Positions 48,637-58,744 of a DNA stretch of 64,000 nt are shown here, piece after piece. The notes under the pieces are model-generated. The model made no database searches. It was not told the origin of the DNA and saw only the letters and a list, made by a program, of their open reading frames with translations. The stretch is taken from positions 310,001 through 374,000 of the forward strand of contig JFMR01000045.1 of NCBI GenBank assembly GCA_000635015.1. Reading direction: 5' to 3'. The stretch's first letter is position 1, and the number at the start of each line of letters is the position of its first letter. A program made the translations under genes and the position numbers. The DNA comes from Prochlorococcus sp. scB243_498I20. Its GTDB lineage: Bacteria > Cyanobacteriota > Cyanobacteriia > PCC-6307 > Cyanobiaceae.

Positions 48637-49710
48637 TTAAATTTCATTCATTATTTTATCTCCGATTTCACTGCAAGATAAAACTTCAGAAGACACATCA
48701 GCTAAATCTGCTGTTCTAAATCCTTTTGATAAAACTTTATCAATGGCAGTTTCTAAATTTTCTGCAGCTTCTTCTTCATTTAATCCAATTTTTAACATCA
48801 TGGAAGCAGATAAAAGCATTGCTATAGGATTCGCTATATTTTTACCAGCTATATCAGGAGCCGAACCATGAACAGGCTCAAAAACTCCTGGGCCATTATT
48901 GTTTAGAGAAGCAGATGGAAGCATACCAATAGAACCAGTTAACATTGCGGCTAAGTCGCTTAAAATATCTCCAAATAAATTACTAGTTAAAATCACATCA
49001 AATTGTCCAGGATCTCTAACTAATTGCATTGCTGCATTATCAACGTACATATTGCTTAGAGATATATTTTTATCTTTTGAGGTGATATTTAAAACTGTAT
49101 CTCTCCACAATTGGCTAACCTCAAGAACGTTTGATTTATCAACAGAACATATTTTTTTATTTCTTTGGTTAGCAATTTTTATTGCTATTTCAGTTATTCT
49201 TTCTATTTCGGTCGAATCATAAACCATCGTATTGAAAGCTTTTGGGATTTTTGTATTTGTTATATGTCCTCTTGGTTTTCCAAAATATATTCCTCCTATT
49301 AATTCTCTTACAACAATAAGATCTACATTCTCAACGATTTCTTTTTTTAATGTACTTGCTTCTAAGAGAGATTTTCTTATTTTGACAGGCCTAATATTTG
49401 CGAAAAGGTTTAGGGCAGATCTTAACTTTAGTAACCCACTTTCTGGCCTTAATTCTCTTGCAAGAGAATCATATTTAATATCTCCAACACATGCTAAAAG
49501 TACTGCATCACTTTTTTTGCATTGGTCTAGTGTCTCATCTGGAGCAGGAGTACCATATTTTTCATATGCTATCCCTCCAAATAATTTTTCAATAATCTCA
49601 ATATCGAAATTATGATTTTTTGAAAGCTTTTTTAAAACTATTTTTGAAACTTCTGAAATCTCTGGTCCAATTCCGTCTCCTGACAATAAAACAATCTTAT
49701 ATTTCTTCAT
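48637..49710 (-). CDS. leuB: 3-isopropylmalate dehydrogenase
   Basis: The 357-residue enzyme shows LSGDGIGPEISEV, LRPESGLLKLRSALNLFANIRP, VRELIGGIYFGKPRG, the metal-binding DLAAMLTGSIGMLPSAS and the NAD-binding FEPVHGSAPDIAGKNIANP. It oxidatively decarboxylates isopropylmalate in leucine synthesis. It lies 89 bp upstream of prk on the same strand. Confidence 0.96.
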   Translation of the reverse strand: MKKYKIVLLSGDGIGPEISEVSKIVLKKLSKNHNFDIEIIEKLFGGIAYEKYGTPAPDETLDQCKKSDAVLLACVGDIKYDSLARELRPESGLLKLRSALNLFANIRPVKIRKSLLEASTLKKEIVENVDLIVVRELIGGIYFGKPRGHITNTKIPKAFNTMVYDSTEIERITEIAIKIANQRNKKICSVDKSNVLEVSQLWRDTVLNITSKDKNISLSNMYVDNAAMQLVRDPGQFDVILTSNLFGDILSDLAAMLTGSIGMLPSASLNNNGPGVFEPVHGSAPDIAGKNIANPIAMLLSASMMLKIGLNEEEAAENLETAIDKVLSKGFRTADLADVSSEVLSCSEIGDKIMNEI

Positions 49711-49738
49711 TTAAATTTTTGTTTAATAGAACAATAAA

Positions 49739-50773
49739 TTATTGCTTGTCTAATTGTCTAAGTTTTTTTGCTAATTCTGGTAATTTTTTAAAAATACTTG
49801 AACTCCTTAGCCATGATTTATTTTCCATTGCGGGGAAACCACTAATTACCTTGCCATCTTCTATGTCACAATGGATTCCGCATTTTGAACTCGCAATGAC
49901 ATTATTACCAACTTTTACTCTATTATTGACTCCTACTTGCCCTGCCAAAATAACACCATCTCCAATATTTGCTCCTCCAGCGATACCAACTTGAGCTGCA
50001 AATACACAATTTTTTCCAATTTTAACGCCATGACCTATTTGTATTAAATTATCCAACTTTGTTCCCTCATCAATAAAAGTAAATCCAACTGCGGGTCTAT
50101 CAATACAACAATTAGTTCCAATTTCTACAAAACTCATTATTTTTACACCACCTTTTTGCGGCATCTTTACCCATTTGCCATTTTCAGGAATAAAACCAAA
50201 TCCCTCTGAGCCAATAACAGAATTTGAATTAATTACACAATGATTTTTTAGAGTGGTATTTTCGTAAATAACACAATTTGGATGAATTATATTATTATTT
50301 CCTATTCGAACATTGCCTAAAATTGATGATCCAGGAAGAATATGATTATTGTCTCCAATTACAGTATTTTCTCCAATATAGACATTAGGTCCAATATGGC
50401 AATCTGCTCCAATTGTTGCTGTTTTATCTATAACTGCTGAAGCATGAATTCCTGGTTTGAAATCGATAGTTTTATATAAACAATCCAATACTTCTGCAAA
50501 TGCAATTCTTGGATTTTTAACGATTATGTTTGATATATTGAGTTTCTTTAGGGCACTAACGATTTCATCGTTGTTATTAGTTATTATTGCTGATGCTTTA
50601 GTTTGATCTAATTTTTCTTTCAGAATATTATTTTCTTCTAAAAAAGATATTTGATGTTTAACTGCGGCGTCTAATGAGGCAGCATCATCTATATTTAAAT
50701 CTTCGAAAATATTGACACTAATAAAATTTGAATTTCCTTTTTTTATTAGATCAACTAAATCACTTAAAAGCAT
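49739..50773 (-). CDS. lpxD: UDP-3-O-acylglucosamine N-acyltransferase LpxD
   Basis: The 344-residue protein has an N-terminal domain and then a left-handed beta helix of hexapeptide repeats ([IV]G-x4 steps, e.g. IGADCHIGPNVYIGENTVIG), with QIGHGVKIGKNC carrying the catalytic histidine, and a C-terminal coiled coil (KKLPELAKKLRQL). It adds the second acyl chain in lipid A synthesis, consistent with an LptB-like gene elsewhere in this window. Confidence 0.93.
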   Translation of the reverse strand: MLLSDLVDLIKKGNSNFISVNIFEDLNIDDAASLDAAVKHQISFLEENNILKEKLDQTKASAIITNNNDEIVSALKKLNISNIIVKNPRIAFAEVLDCLYKTIDFKPGIHASAVIDKTATIGADCHIGPNVYIGENTVIGDNNHILPGSSILGNVRIGNNNIIHPNCVIYENTTLKNHCVINSNSVIGSEGFGFIPENGKWVKMPQKGGVKIMSFVEIGTNCCIDRPAVGFTFIDEGTKLDNLIQIGHGVKIGKNCVFAAQVGIAGGANIGDGVILAGQVGVNNRVKVGNNVIASSKCGIHCDIEDGKVISGFPAMENKSWLRSSSIFKKLPELAKKLRQLDKQ

Positions 50774-50792
50774 TTTTCAGTTTTAATTTTTT

Positions 50793-51875
50793 CTAAGAGA
50801 GAGCAAGAACATCTCTATGTACGACAATTATCGAGGAGCTGTTATTTTCTTTATTATTTAAGATACTTCTTAATTTGTCACTACTTATTGATACTAAACC
50901 TTTTGCAACTTCTTTATCATTTGTATTTACGATTTTAACTGCCTGATTAATCGTAAAGTTTCCTTCTACATTCTTAACACCAACCGCTAAAAGTGAGGCA
51001 CCTTTTTTTTTAATTGCAAAAGAAGCGCCATCATCTAAAGTAATTTTCCCTACTGTTTGAATTGCATGTGAAAGCCAACTTTTTTTGTTTCCAATAGGTT
51101 TTTCTATTGGATAAAATAAAGTTCCAATTTTATTATCATTAAATATTTCAATTAAGTTTTTTTTATTAGTTCCATCAACTAGTTGGACTTCGACTCCTCC
51201 TTTTGTTGCTATTTCTGCAGAAATTAATTTTGTAGAAATTCCTCCTGTCCCCCATTCATTATTTAGGTTCTGAATATTTTTATCTTTAATTTCCTTTAAT
51301 TCACTATTATGAACTTCTTTAATAGGTTGCGCATCTTTATTATTACGTGGATCTTTTGAGTATAGATTTTCAATATCGGTTAATAAAATAAGCTTGTTAG
51401 CATTTATAGCCAAGGCAACTAAAGCAGAGAGGGTATCATTATCTCCATATTTAAGCTCTTCATTTGCTACAGTATCATTCTCATTTACTATTGGAATAAC
51501 ATTCAAATCGATTAATCTTTTTAAAGTTTTAGAAGCGTTATTAAAGGATTCTCGTGAATTGAAATCAGCTTTAGTTATTAAAATTTGAGCAATATTAAGA
51601 CCTAATTTATTAAATACTTTATCGTATAAGGACATTAAATTAACTTGGCCTACTGCAGCGGTAGCTTGAAGGGTACTTAAATCACTTGGCCTTGTTTTAA
51701 TATTTAACTTTTGGCAACCTAAACCAACTGCTCCACTAGTTACTAAAATTAGCTTGTTTCCTTTTGAAAGAAAACTTGTAAAGGATCTAGAAAGGTTTTC
51801 AATAACTTCTTCTGTAGATGTTTCCTCTGTTCCTCTTAAAATACTAGTCCCAATTTTTATAACCCAAGTTTTCAT
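50793..51875 (-). CDS. proB: Glutamate 5-kinase
   Basis: The 360-residue enzyme shows [38 protein letters not shown] and [19 protein letters not shown], then a C-terminal PUA domain (about 270-360). It phosphorylates glutamate for proline synthesis and is usually feedback inhibited by proline. The start overlaps the yqeG stop by 4 bp. yqeG, the DUF3727 gene and ruvX precede it on the same strand. Confidence 0.95.
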   Translation of the reverse strand: MKTWVIKIGTSILRGTEETSTEEVIENLSRSFTSFLSKGNKLILVTSGAVGLGCQKLNIKTRPSDLSTLQATAAVGQVNLMSLYDKVFNKLGLNIAQILITKADFNSRESFNNASKTLKRLIDLNVIPIVNENDTVANEELKYGDNDTLSALVALAINANKLILLTDIENLYSKDPRNNKDAQPIKEVHNSELKEIKDKNIQNLNNEWGTGGISTKLISAEIATKGGVEVQLVDGTNKKNLIEIFNDNKIGTLFYPIEKPIGNKKSWLSHAIQTVGKITLDDGASFAIKKKGASLLAVGVKNVEGNFTINQAVKIVNTNDKEVAKGLVSISSDKLRSILNNKENNSSSIIVVHRDVLALS

Positions 51876-52366
51876 TTTATAAAATGAGAAATTAATTTTT
51901 CTATTGTCAAAGTTAAATTAAATTTTATTGGCAAGCCATCTCTATTTAATCTCTTAACTAATATTGTTTTTATATCACATCTATTCCCAACAATAATATC
52001 TGTAAAAATTCTGTCGCCAATAATGGCTATATTTTTTGGCTCTCTGCCAATTTCTTTGATGGCAGACAAAGTTACTTTTTTTCTAGGTTTTGAAGCATTG
52101 TATTTATAACTTAAATTTAATTCTTTCGCTATTTTTGCGATTCTTTTTTTTGATGGATTATTACTTATTAAATATAAGGAGAAAAGTTTTTTAGATTCTA
52201 TGATCCAATTTTTTACAGCTTTTGGGATCATATTTGATTTTCTATTTACTAGTGTCCCATCCACGTCTAGCAATAAAGAATTAATTCCTTTTTTTTGCAA
52301 CTCAGATTGAGAAATATTATATATTGGCAAGTTTGAATCCCAACTGACTTTTAGGATAGATCTCAT
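51872..52366 (-). CDS. YqeG-family HAD phosphatase
   Basis: The 164-residue protein has the HAD motifs [16 protein letters not shown] (nucleophile and acid-base aspartates), a middle SNN motif (LISNNPSKK) and [12 protein letters not shown]. It belongs to YqeG/phosphatidylglycerophosphate phosphatase-like HAD enzymes, which in some bacteria and plastids finish phosphatidylglycerol synthesis. The substrate here is not proven. It overlaps proB by 4 bp. Confidence 0.86.
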   Translation of the reverse strand: MRSILKVSWDSNLPIYNISQSELQKKGINSLLLDVDGTLVNRKSNMIPKAVKNWIIESKKLFSLYLISNNPSKKRIAKIAKELNLSYKYNASKPRKKVTLSAIKEIGREPKNIAIIGDRIFTDIIVGNRCDIKTILVKRLNRDGLPIKFNLTLTIEKLISHFIK

Positions 52367-52372
52367 TTTTTT

Positions 52373-52909
52373 TTAAGAACTACTTTTTTCAAGCTCAGTT
52401 TCAATCAAAGGTTGAATTTTATCGAACTCATCATCTTCAACTAATAAGGCACCTTTGTCTTTTAATTTACCCACAATAAAAAAAGGATCTAGTGGTATAT
52501 ATAAGCCATATTCTTGGTCAAAAAGATTAAAGTTAACGAGTAATTCATAACTCTCACTATCGTCATCGACGTAATCTTCTTCTAATTCATCGTAAATTGG
52601 TTCTTCAAGTTCTCCTGATACTGTTAATGTAACCGCTGATCTGATAAGTCTTAAATCATGTTCTTGAAGGACTGCTTCAGCATTTTTTAGTATTTGTTCA
52701 TTTTTATCTATTTTCTCAATTAGTTCAGGTTCATCTTTTTCATTTATCTTAAAAAGACTTACTGGTGTATCAACAGGCGTTAATAAAGCATATTCTTGGC
52801 CTTCAACACTTACTAATTGTTCAAGATAACAAAATAGCTCGTTTCCATTTGAGTCACTTAATAAAAGAGTCTGTGCATCATAATTATCATTTGAATTGGC
52901 TTCTTTCAT
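52373..52909 (-). CDS. DUF3727/DUF1292-like protein
   Basis: The 178-residue acidic protein begins with a DUF1292-like segment (TLLLSDSNGNELFCYLEQLVSV) and continues to a DUF3727 region ending IPLDPFFIVGKLKDKGALLV. The middle carries a glutamate/aspartate cluster (YDELEEDYVDDDSES). The family is found in cyanobacteria near ruvX and yqeG and has no known role. The neighbours fit that order, so it likely belongs to one transcript. Confidence 0.72.
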   Translation of the reverse strand: MKEANSNDNYDAQTLLLSDSNGNELFCYLEQLVSVEGQEYALLTPVDTPVSLFKINEKDEPELIEKIDKNEQILKNAEAVLQEHDLRLIRSAVTLTVSGELEEPIYDELEEDYVDDDSESYELLVNFNLFDQEYGLYIPLDPFFIVGKLKDKGALLVEDDEFDKIQPLIETELEKSSS

Positions 52910-52935
52910 TTAAAAATTATCTATCCTTTTTAATA

Positions 52936-53397
52936 CTAATATTTTATCTGACGTTTACCAGCTATTTCTTCTAATTCAGGACCTTCTTCAATCCATTGTT
53001 CAAGTATTATTTTTGCTGAAAAACTATCAATCAATCCGGATTTATCTTTTTTTATTCCAAATCTTTCTGAAGATTCCCAAGTTGAACTATGTTCATTGAC
53101 ATAAGAAAATGGAAGCTTTAATTCATTTGAAAGTAATTGACCGTAATTTTTACAGTCAATAGCTTGAGTGGTCATTTGACCTTCCTCATCTAGCGGAATA
53201 CCAACAATAAAACCAGTCAAATTAAATTCATTTATATAATTTCTAATGATTTTAATCTCTTGATTATTTTCAAATCGTTTTACCGCTGGAAGTATATTTG
53301 ATGTTATGCAGAGGGGATCACAATAAGCTAATCCTATTCTTTTGGTACCTATATCCAAACTCAAAATTGACTTGGGTTTGGGTTTGCAAAATTTCAC
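52936..53397 (-). CDS. ruvX: Putative pre-16S rRNA nuclease RuvX/YqgF
   Basis: The 153-residue RNase H-fold protein shows [15 protein letters not shown] (first catalytic Asp), [12 protein letters not shown] and [12 protein letters not shown], and [13 protein letters not shown] with the last catalytic aspartate. In E. coli YqgF trims the 5' end of 16S rRNA. The start overlaps the GNAT-like gene stop by 4 bp. Confidence 0.9.
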   Translation of the reverse strand: MKFCKPKPKSILSLDIGTKRIGLAYCDPLCITSNILPAVKRFENNQEIKIIRNYINEFNLTGFIVGIPLDEEGQMTTQAIDCKNYGQLLSNELKLPFSYVNEHSSTWESSERFGIKKDKSGLIDSFSAKIILEQWIEEGPELEEIAGKRQIKY

Positions 53398-54449
53398 TTT
53401 GTTTTTAATGGAAAAGGAGATGGATATGGATTACCTTGTGGACTTAATTTTTCAAAGATTGATTCCAAAGATTGATTTATTACATTTACTTGTTTGGCTT
53501 CATTCTTAACTATTGTGTTCCTGATAAGAATTATTTCTTGATTTTTTTCTTTGAGATTACATTCTTCGAGAAAAAGATTTAATTGAGTATTTTCTTTATA
53601 GGTTTTTAAATATGAAAGAGGTGATTTTTCAAAAAATCTTTTTATAAATTCTTTTAAAATAGAATTAAATCTTTTATCCCAATATCTACTGATAGTTAAT
53701 GTATAAATTTCTTCGTTTTGATAATTTATATCTTTTAAAATTGCACATAAGATTGAATTTTCATATATTAAGGCTCCACTTTTAGAGTTATTTCTTTTAA
53801 GAATGTCGTCTTGATCAAAATCTAAAATATTTCTTATTAATGGAGATTGATTCGATCTTATGAAATTCACTATCTTTAATATATTTTGTTTATTAATGTT
53901 TTGGAATTCATTAATTAATGCATAGTCATTGGTATTTTGCTTCATAGATTTATTTAGATCAGTACCATCCCAAAGGATTATCTCTCCTAAAGGTTGAAAG
54001 CCTAATTCTCTTGAAGTTGATATGAGGTCAACATTATTTATATCAGCGTTAATTATCCAACTTGAAGTTTTGATGTCTTTTATTGAGATAGATTTTTTTA
54101 TCAATCCTAAAGTTAATTGTTTATCTGTTAAAGAAGACTTGTTGTTAATCAACTTGGGCTTAGATATTTTTAAGCAAGTCTCCTTTTTATTTAAAGGAAA
54201 AATATTCAAATAACCTATAATTTCGTTTCCATATATGGCAATTATGCATTTATTTTTATTTTTCTTAAGATTATTCAAGAAGATTTTTAAGTCATCAAAG
54301 GTATTGATAATTGCCATCTTTAAAAACCAATTATTCAATTCCTTATTTTTAATATCTATTAAAAGATTAATGTGCCTTATATGGAGTTCTTCAAAAGTTA
54401 CTTCTATTCCTTTTTTAGATTGAAAAGAATAAGAGGTATCTTTTTTCAT
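53394..54449 (-). CDS. GNAT-like hypothetical protein (351 aa)
   Basis: The 351-residue protein has two repeats reminiscent of GNAT acyltransferases: [20 protein letters not shown]...[19 protein letters not shown] in the N-terminal half, and [21 protein letters not shown] in the second. The usual acetyl-CoA loop is not clear, so activity is doubtful. It lies between ruvX and a CofE-like gene with overlapping or adjacent ends, so it is part of that block. Confidence 0.55.
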   Translation of the reverse strand: MKKDTSYSFQSKKGIEVTFEELHIRHINLLIDIKNKELNNWFLKMAIINTFDDLKIFLNNLKKNKNKCIIAIYGNEIIGYLNIFPLNKKETCLKISKPKLINNKSSLTDKQLTLGLIKKSISIKDIKTSSWIINADINNVDLISTSRELGFQPLGEIILWDGTDLNKSMKQNTNDYALINEFQNINKQNILKIVNFIRSNQSPLIRNILDFDQDDILKRNNSKSGALIYENSILCAILKDINYQNEEIYTLTISRYWDKRFNSILKEFIKRFFEKSPLSYLKTYKENTQLNLFLEECNLKEKNQEIILIRNTIVKNEAKQVNVINQSLESIFEKLSPQGNPYPSPFPLKTK

Positions 54450-55616
54450 TTACTTTTTTTCTCTTATTAATACTATAGGGGTTTTTTCATCTCCATTGCC
54501 AGCTGGGTTAGATATTAAGTTTCTTTTGAGTATTTTATTTACTTTTTTATTTGAACTAGCTAAGACTTTCACACCTCCAAGATCATTAACATCGACGACA
54601 GCAACATCTATATTTAGATAGTTCGAGACCTCCTTACAAAATAAATCTGCATTCAGAGGACCCATGACTATACTCTTGTCGTAAGGTGTAATTGTACCGC
54701 TTATATCATCTATGAGGGATGATTCTGAACCAGTTAACCTATAAAACATACCTTTAATCCCAACTAATTTAAAGAGACATCCAACAAATAGTGCAAAGGT
54801 TATTCTTGTGACTCCGATTTTATTTATTAATAATTGCATGCCGCAAGCTGTTGCGAGACTGCTTGTAGGGTTAAAAAAATAACATAAAGCTTTCGAAAAT
54901 AAACTATATTCTAAATTTTGAGGGGAAATATATCTATTTTGCATAATCGCTAGCGGACTCTCACCGATAGTTAAAATATCATTTTTCTCTACAATTCCTT
55001 TGCAGTATTCAATCACTGTATTTACTGGGTTATCAAAGCAACCAAGTAAATCAGTTTTAATAGCAAAAGCTTGATATTTATTATTTATTGGAATTTCAAA
55101 AACTTCTTTCGGCCTTTGTTTTTGACCATCTAAATTAATTAAGAAACAATCCTTATTATTTGAAATACCAAAATGTCCATAGTTCTCCCAATATATTTTT
55201 AACCATAGATATTTTATTTTTTTTCTAAAATTATTATCGCTAAATTTATATATGATTCTTACAAATAATTCTGAATTTGACTTGATAATTGTTGTTGGCC
55301 AGTAATTCTTTAAATTCTTAATTTTATTATTTTCATATATATAAATATCTTCTTGATAATTGAAATTTTGGCAATATTCGTTACCTTTACTTTTAAAAAA
55401 ATCTAATTCAAAATTTATATTAGAAACCATCGTCTCTTTGGCCTTACTTTTATTAGTTATTTTTAAATTAATAATTAATTCGTTTAAACCATCCTTTTTT
55501 TTGATTTTGTAATTTATAGGTACTAGATTTAACTTTGATTTGGGTGAACTTTTAATATATAAATCTGAAAGAATTAAAAAAATTAAAAGAACTAAGAGGA
55601 TATTTATTAATATCAT
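54450..55616 (-). CDS. Coenzyme F420-0:L-glutamate ligase-like protein (CofE-like)
   Basis: The 388-residue protein has an N-terminal membrane helix (about 3-20) and a domain with AIKTDLLGCFDNPVNTVIEYC, KNDILTIGESPLAIMQNRYI and YKLTGSESSLIDDISGT-type segments resembling the cyanobacterial F420-0:gamma-glutamyl ligase group. These lineages are not known to make F420, so the substrate may differ. The ATG adjoins the GNAT-like gene start region directly (one base apart). Confidence 0.72.
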   Translation of the reverse strand: MILINILLVLLIFLILSDLYIKSSPKSKLNLVPINYKIKKKDGLNELIINLKITNKSKAKETMVSNINFELDFFKSKGNEYCQNFNYQEDIYIYENNKIKNLKNYWPTTIIKSNSELFVRIIYKFSDNNFRKKIKYLWLKIYWENYGHFGISNNKDCFLINLDGQKQRPKEVFEIPINNKYQAFAIKTDLLGCFDNPVNTVIEYCKGIVEKNDILTIGESPLAIMQNRYISPQNLEYSLFSKALCYFFNPTSSLATACGMQLLINKIGVTRITFALFVGCLFKLVGIKGMFYRLTGSESSLIDDISGTITPYDKSIVMGPLNADLFCKEVSNYLNIDVAVVDVNDLGGVKVLASSNKKVNKILKRNLISNPAGNGDEKTPIVLIREKK

Positions 55617-55625
55617 TTTTTTGAA

Positions 55626-56174
55626 TTAATTTTTGTTTTTATCTTTTTTTTCAGAAATGATACTGTTGTATTCATTAAAACTTTCTAGAGAAAATGTCGT
55701 ATCTTCTATATCAATTCCCTTTAGTTCTCCTATAACTTTGTTTAATTCATCTATATTAATCATTCCATTTTTATCATATTGCACTTCTCCATCACTATTT
55801 AAAATAATGGTTTGTGGAATTAATCCGTTCCAATAATAATTAGTTTCATTTCTAAGATCAGACTTTTCTTTATCCTGTAATTCATCAGTGGTTAGAGCAA
55901 TGATATCTATATTATTTCTCCATATCAAATCTAAACCGGATATTATCGGAGCCATAGCTTTACTATCTGAACTGTCGTCAAGATAAAAAAATAAAACTGC
56001 GACTCTTTTATTTTTTAATGATTCCTGAAGAGTTGTCTGGGGAGGAACTATAGCCCCATTACCTGCATATATAGGAAAGATGTTGCCATCGTAACTATCA
56101 GAATCTCTGGAGGCATTTGCTTTATATGGACTTAAGAAAATTAATGCTATTAGGATCCATTGAACTATTTTCAT
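55626..56174 (-). CDS. Thioredoxin-fold lumenal protein (PSI accumulation factor-like)
   Basis: The 182-residue protein has a signal peptide (core about 5-16, cleavage near KANA), then RDSDSYDGNIFPIYAGNGAI and a thioredoxin-like domain. At the active-site position it reads YLDDSSDSKAMAP instead of CxxC, so it is not an oxidoreductase. It resembles the cyanobacterial thylakoid photosystem I accumulation factor family. The proposed PSI role is from family resemblance. Confidence 0.62.
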   Translation of the reverse strand: MKIVQWILIALIFLSPYKANASRDSDSYDGNIFPIYAGNGAIVPPQTTLQESLKNKRVAVLFFYLDDSSDSKAMAPIISGLDLIWRNNIDIIALTTDELQDKEKSDLRNETNYYWNGLIPQTIILNSDGEVQYDKNGMINIDELNKVIGELKGIDIEDTTFSLESFNEYNSIISEKKDKNKN

Positions 56175-56188
56175 TAAAGTTTTAAAAC

Positions 56189-57805
56189 TTACTTTGAACT
56201 TGATCTTCCTAATCCTTGAAGGATTCCTTTCCCAACTAAACCGATAGCCTTGCCAACGACCTTTGTAAGGAAAGTTACGAAAAGATTACCGATATATTTT
56301 ACAGCAACTTCTAACTGAGGTGCTACGGCATCTCTTATCTCAACTAACAATGTAACTTGTTTTTGTAGCCATTCAAGATTCTCTAATTCTTTCTCCCTAT
56401 TTTCATTTTTGAAGTATCGGGTAAATTTTTTATCGATAATATCAATATATTCTCGTTTACTCTCATACAAGTAGATAGGCATATAAATATAGTCATGCCA
56501 ACGATTGTAGTTATTAATATTATTTCTAAATCTTTCAAAATTTCTTGTTGATTGTAATTCGGGATTTATAAGTACAGTTCTTAATTCAGGCCAAGAAGAA
56601 CAAATATTAAAGATTTCAGAAGCTAATAAATTACAGTTCCTTATTGTCCAATTCGAAATGATATTTTCAAGGATCAAAAACGATTCTGTTTCAAATAGAG
56701 GGAGTAATTTCCCATCATAGTCAAGAGCTTCATTTTTAATAATTGGCTCAATAAACATTATGGATTCATGTGATTCTCTATCTGTCTCTTCACAACTTAC
56801 CTCACTATAAATAAAATCATTTATTGAAATAGATTCGCTTCCTTTTTTTAATCGAAAATAACTGTCTGTGATATTTGAAATTGTATTAACTTTAAGTTCT
56901 TTTATAAGAGAATTTAAATCATCTCTAAAATCTTTCTCCTTATAGTTTTCCTTGATATTTTTTACTAAATTATCTAACTCATCTAACATTTTGCAAATTA
57001 GTCGTGAAATGAATTCTTTTTTTATCCCAGAGAGAATTATTGATGAATTATTGAATTCAACCTGTAAGTTAGTTGAGCTATACCTTTCTTTTAGTCTATC
57101 TAAAATTAAATTCCATATTTCAGTAGTGTTTTTATCTTTAATGAATACAGTGTTATTATTTTCAAGATTAATTTTATTCTCAGTGTAGACTGCCTCTGTA
57201 TAAAGTTCTAGTGAATTACCCCATAAAAAAATAAGAAAAGATTTTGCAGTAATAAGTTCTCTTAATCTTCCTTTTAAAATGAATTTATAAAATTCTGGTG
57301 TTGAATCAGAGTTGACATATTTGAATATATAATTAATTTCAGAATCTATTTGTTTAAGACCTGAAGTTAGAATTTTTTGACTAAAGGTGAGAGGCTTATT
57401 TTTGTTTAATTGAACTCGGGAATTATTTTCAATATCAAATACCCTTCCTCCATTTAAAATGGTATCAATAGATTCAAGAACTTTTTCTGCACTGGGATTT
57501 AAAAGAAAACCTTCAGCATTTAACGATGGAGTGGTATTTGCTTCATAAACAAGTTCGCCAGAGAGAATTATAAGAAACTTTGACTCATCATATCTTTCTC
57601 TTAATTTTAATAATTCTAACCTTATAAGATCTTCTGATTGAAAATTAAGAACATTCCATATAACTAAATCCGGAGTTTTATCACCTGTTCCATTATTAAA
57701 ATTAATGTCTAAATTTTGGTCTAGTGATGTTAACTTAAGTGATAAAGATTCTGCTATTAAGCTTGGAGCAATAATCAATATCGATTTTTTTGAAATTAAT
57801 TCCAA
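56189..57805 (-). CDS. DUF3685/Ycf55-like protein
   Basis: The 538-residue protein has an N-terminal receiver-like fold (KSILIIAPSLIAESLSLKL, about 1-110), then a long helical region and a C-terminal DUF3685-like segment with QVTLLVEIRDAVAPQLE (about 490-505) and a hydrophobic C-terminus (AVKYIGNLFVTFLTKVVGKA). Relatives are in red-algal plastids as Ycf55. The function is unknown. It lies 14 bp before the lumenal thioredoxin-fold gene. Confidence 0.72.
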   Translation of the reverse strand: MELISKKSILIIAPSLIAESLSLKLTSLDQNLDINFNNGTGDKTPDLVIWNVLNFQSEDLIRLELLKLRERYDESKFLIILSGELVYEANTTPSLNAEGFLLNPSAEKVLESIDTILNGGRVFDIENNSRVQLNKNKPLTFSQKILTSGLKQIDSEINYIFKYVNSDSTPEFYKFILKGRLRELITAKSFLIFLWGNSLELYTEAVYTENKINLENNNTVFIKDKNTTEIWNLILDRLKERYSSTNLQVEFNNSSIILSGIKKEFISRLICKMLDELDNLVKNIKENYKEKDFRDDLNSLIKELKVNTISNITDSYFRLKKGSESISINDFIYSEVSCEETDRESHESIMFIEPIIKNEALDYDGKLLPLFETESFLILENIISNWTIRNCNLLASEIFNICSSWPELRTVLINPELQSTRNFERFRNNINNYNRWHDYIYMPIYLYESKREYIDIIDKKFTRYFKNENREKELENLEWLQKQVTLLVEIRDAVAPQLEVAVKYIGNLFVTFLTKVVGKAIGLVGKGILQGLGRSSSK

Positions 57806-57884
57806 GACTAGATTTCTTATCTCTTATACAAAATTAACTAACAATTACTGCAAACACCAGCCTTAAATCAATTTTTATACTCTT

Positions 57885-58652
57885 TTAAGCGTAGTAATTT
57901 ATGTTTAAATCAAAGTCATTTAATCTCTCTGATGAAAATACATTATTCGCTTCGTTTATCGTGAATTTATTTTCATATAGAGCTTTACCTACAATTACTC
58001 CAAAGAGTCCAGAGTTTTCAAATTTTACTAACGATAATAAATCAGAAATTGAACCAACACCTCCTGAGGCTATTACTGGAATATCTGTAATTTCAAGTAT
58101 GCTTTTTATGAATTCTTCATTTGTCCCTTCTAATGTCCCATCTGTATTTATATCTGTAACAATAAAACTAGCAATTTTAAATGAAGAAAACTCCTTTACT
58201 AGATCTGTGGCCAAAATATTAGATTGCTCAAGCCACCCCCTTGTACTAACTTTTCCATCTTTTGCATCTATCCCAACAATTATCCTTCCAGGAAATTTAT
58301 TTGATAAGTCTTTAACTAGTTCTTTATTTTCTATCGCAGATGTTCCCATGATAACTTTATCAATACCATAAGAAAATAGTTGTTCTATCCTTTCTTGAGA
58401 CCTTATCCCTCCACCTATTTGAATAGGTATGTTAACTGTTTTTGCAATCTTTTTTATTGATTTATCGTTTGTTGGGGATCCAGTTTTTGCAGCATCCAAA
58501 TCAACTATGTGTATATATTTTGCCCCTTCGCTTTCCCAAAATTTAGCTTGCTCATGAGGCTCTTTGGTGAAGTCTTTTCTTTTATTAAAGTCGCCTTTAA
58601 AAAGCCTTACACACTTACCATTCATTAAATCAATTGCTGGTATTAGGTCCAT
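57885..58652 (-). CDS. hisA: Phosphoribosylformimino-AICAR ribotide isomerase HisA
   Basis: The 255-residue TIM barrel shows LIPAIDLMNGKCVRLFKGD (catalytic Asp8 region), QIGGGIRSQERIEQL, VGIDAKDGKVSTRGW (second catalytic Asp) and ASGGVGSISDLLSL. It converts ProFAR to PRFAR in histidine synthesis. It is divergent from the CSP41-like gene across about 90 bp. Confidence 0.95.
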   Translation of the reverse strand: MDLIPAIDLMNGKCVRLFKGDFNKRKDFTKEPHEQAKFWESEGAKYIHIVDLDAAKTGSPTNDKSIKKIAKTVNIPIQIGGGIRSQERIEQLFSYGIDKVIMGTSAIENKELVKDLSNKFPGRIIVGIDAKDGKVSTRGWLEQSNILATDLVKEFSSFKIASFIVTDINTDGTLEGTNEEFIKSILEITDIPVIASGGVGSISDLLSLVKFENSGLFGVIVGKALYENKFTINEANNVFSSERLNDFDLNINYYA

Positions 58653-58744
58653 AGAATCATCCTTTTCATTAATAACTTATTAGTAGTACTATTCATTATG
58701 TAATTCTATTTAAGATTACTACTTCAGTTAAATATTTTTTGAAT

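Noticed and set aside
57901..58371. 156-codon open frame opposite hisA
   Set aside because: It lies wholly inside hisA on the other strand, with no motif or plausible start signal.
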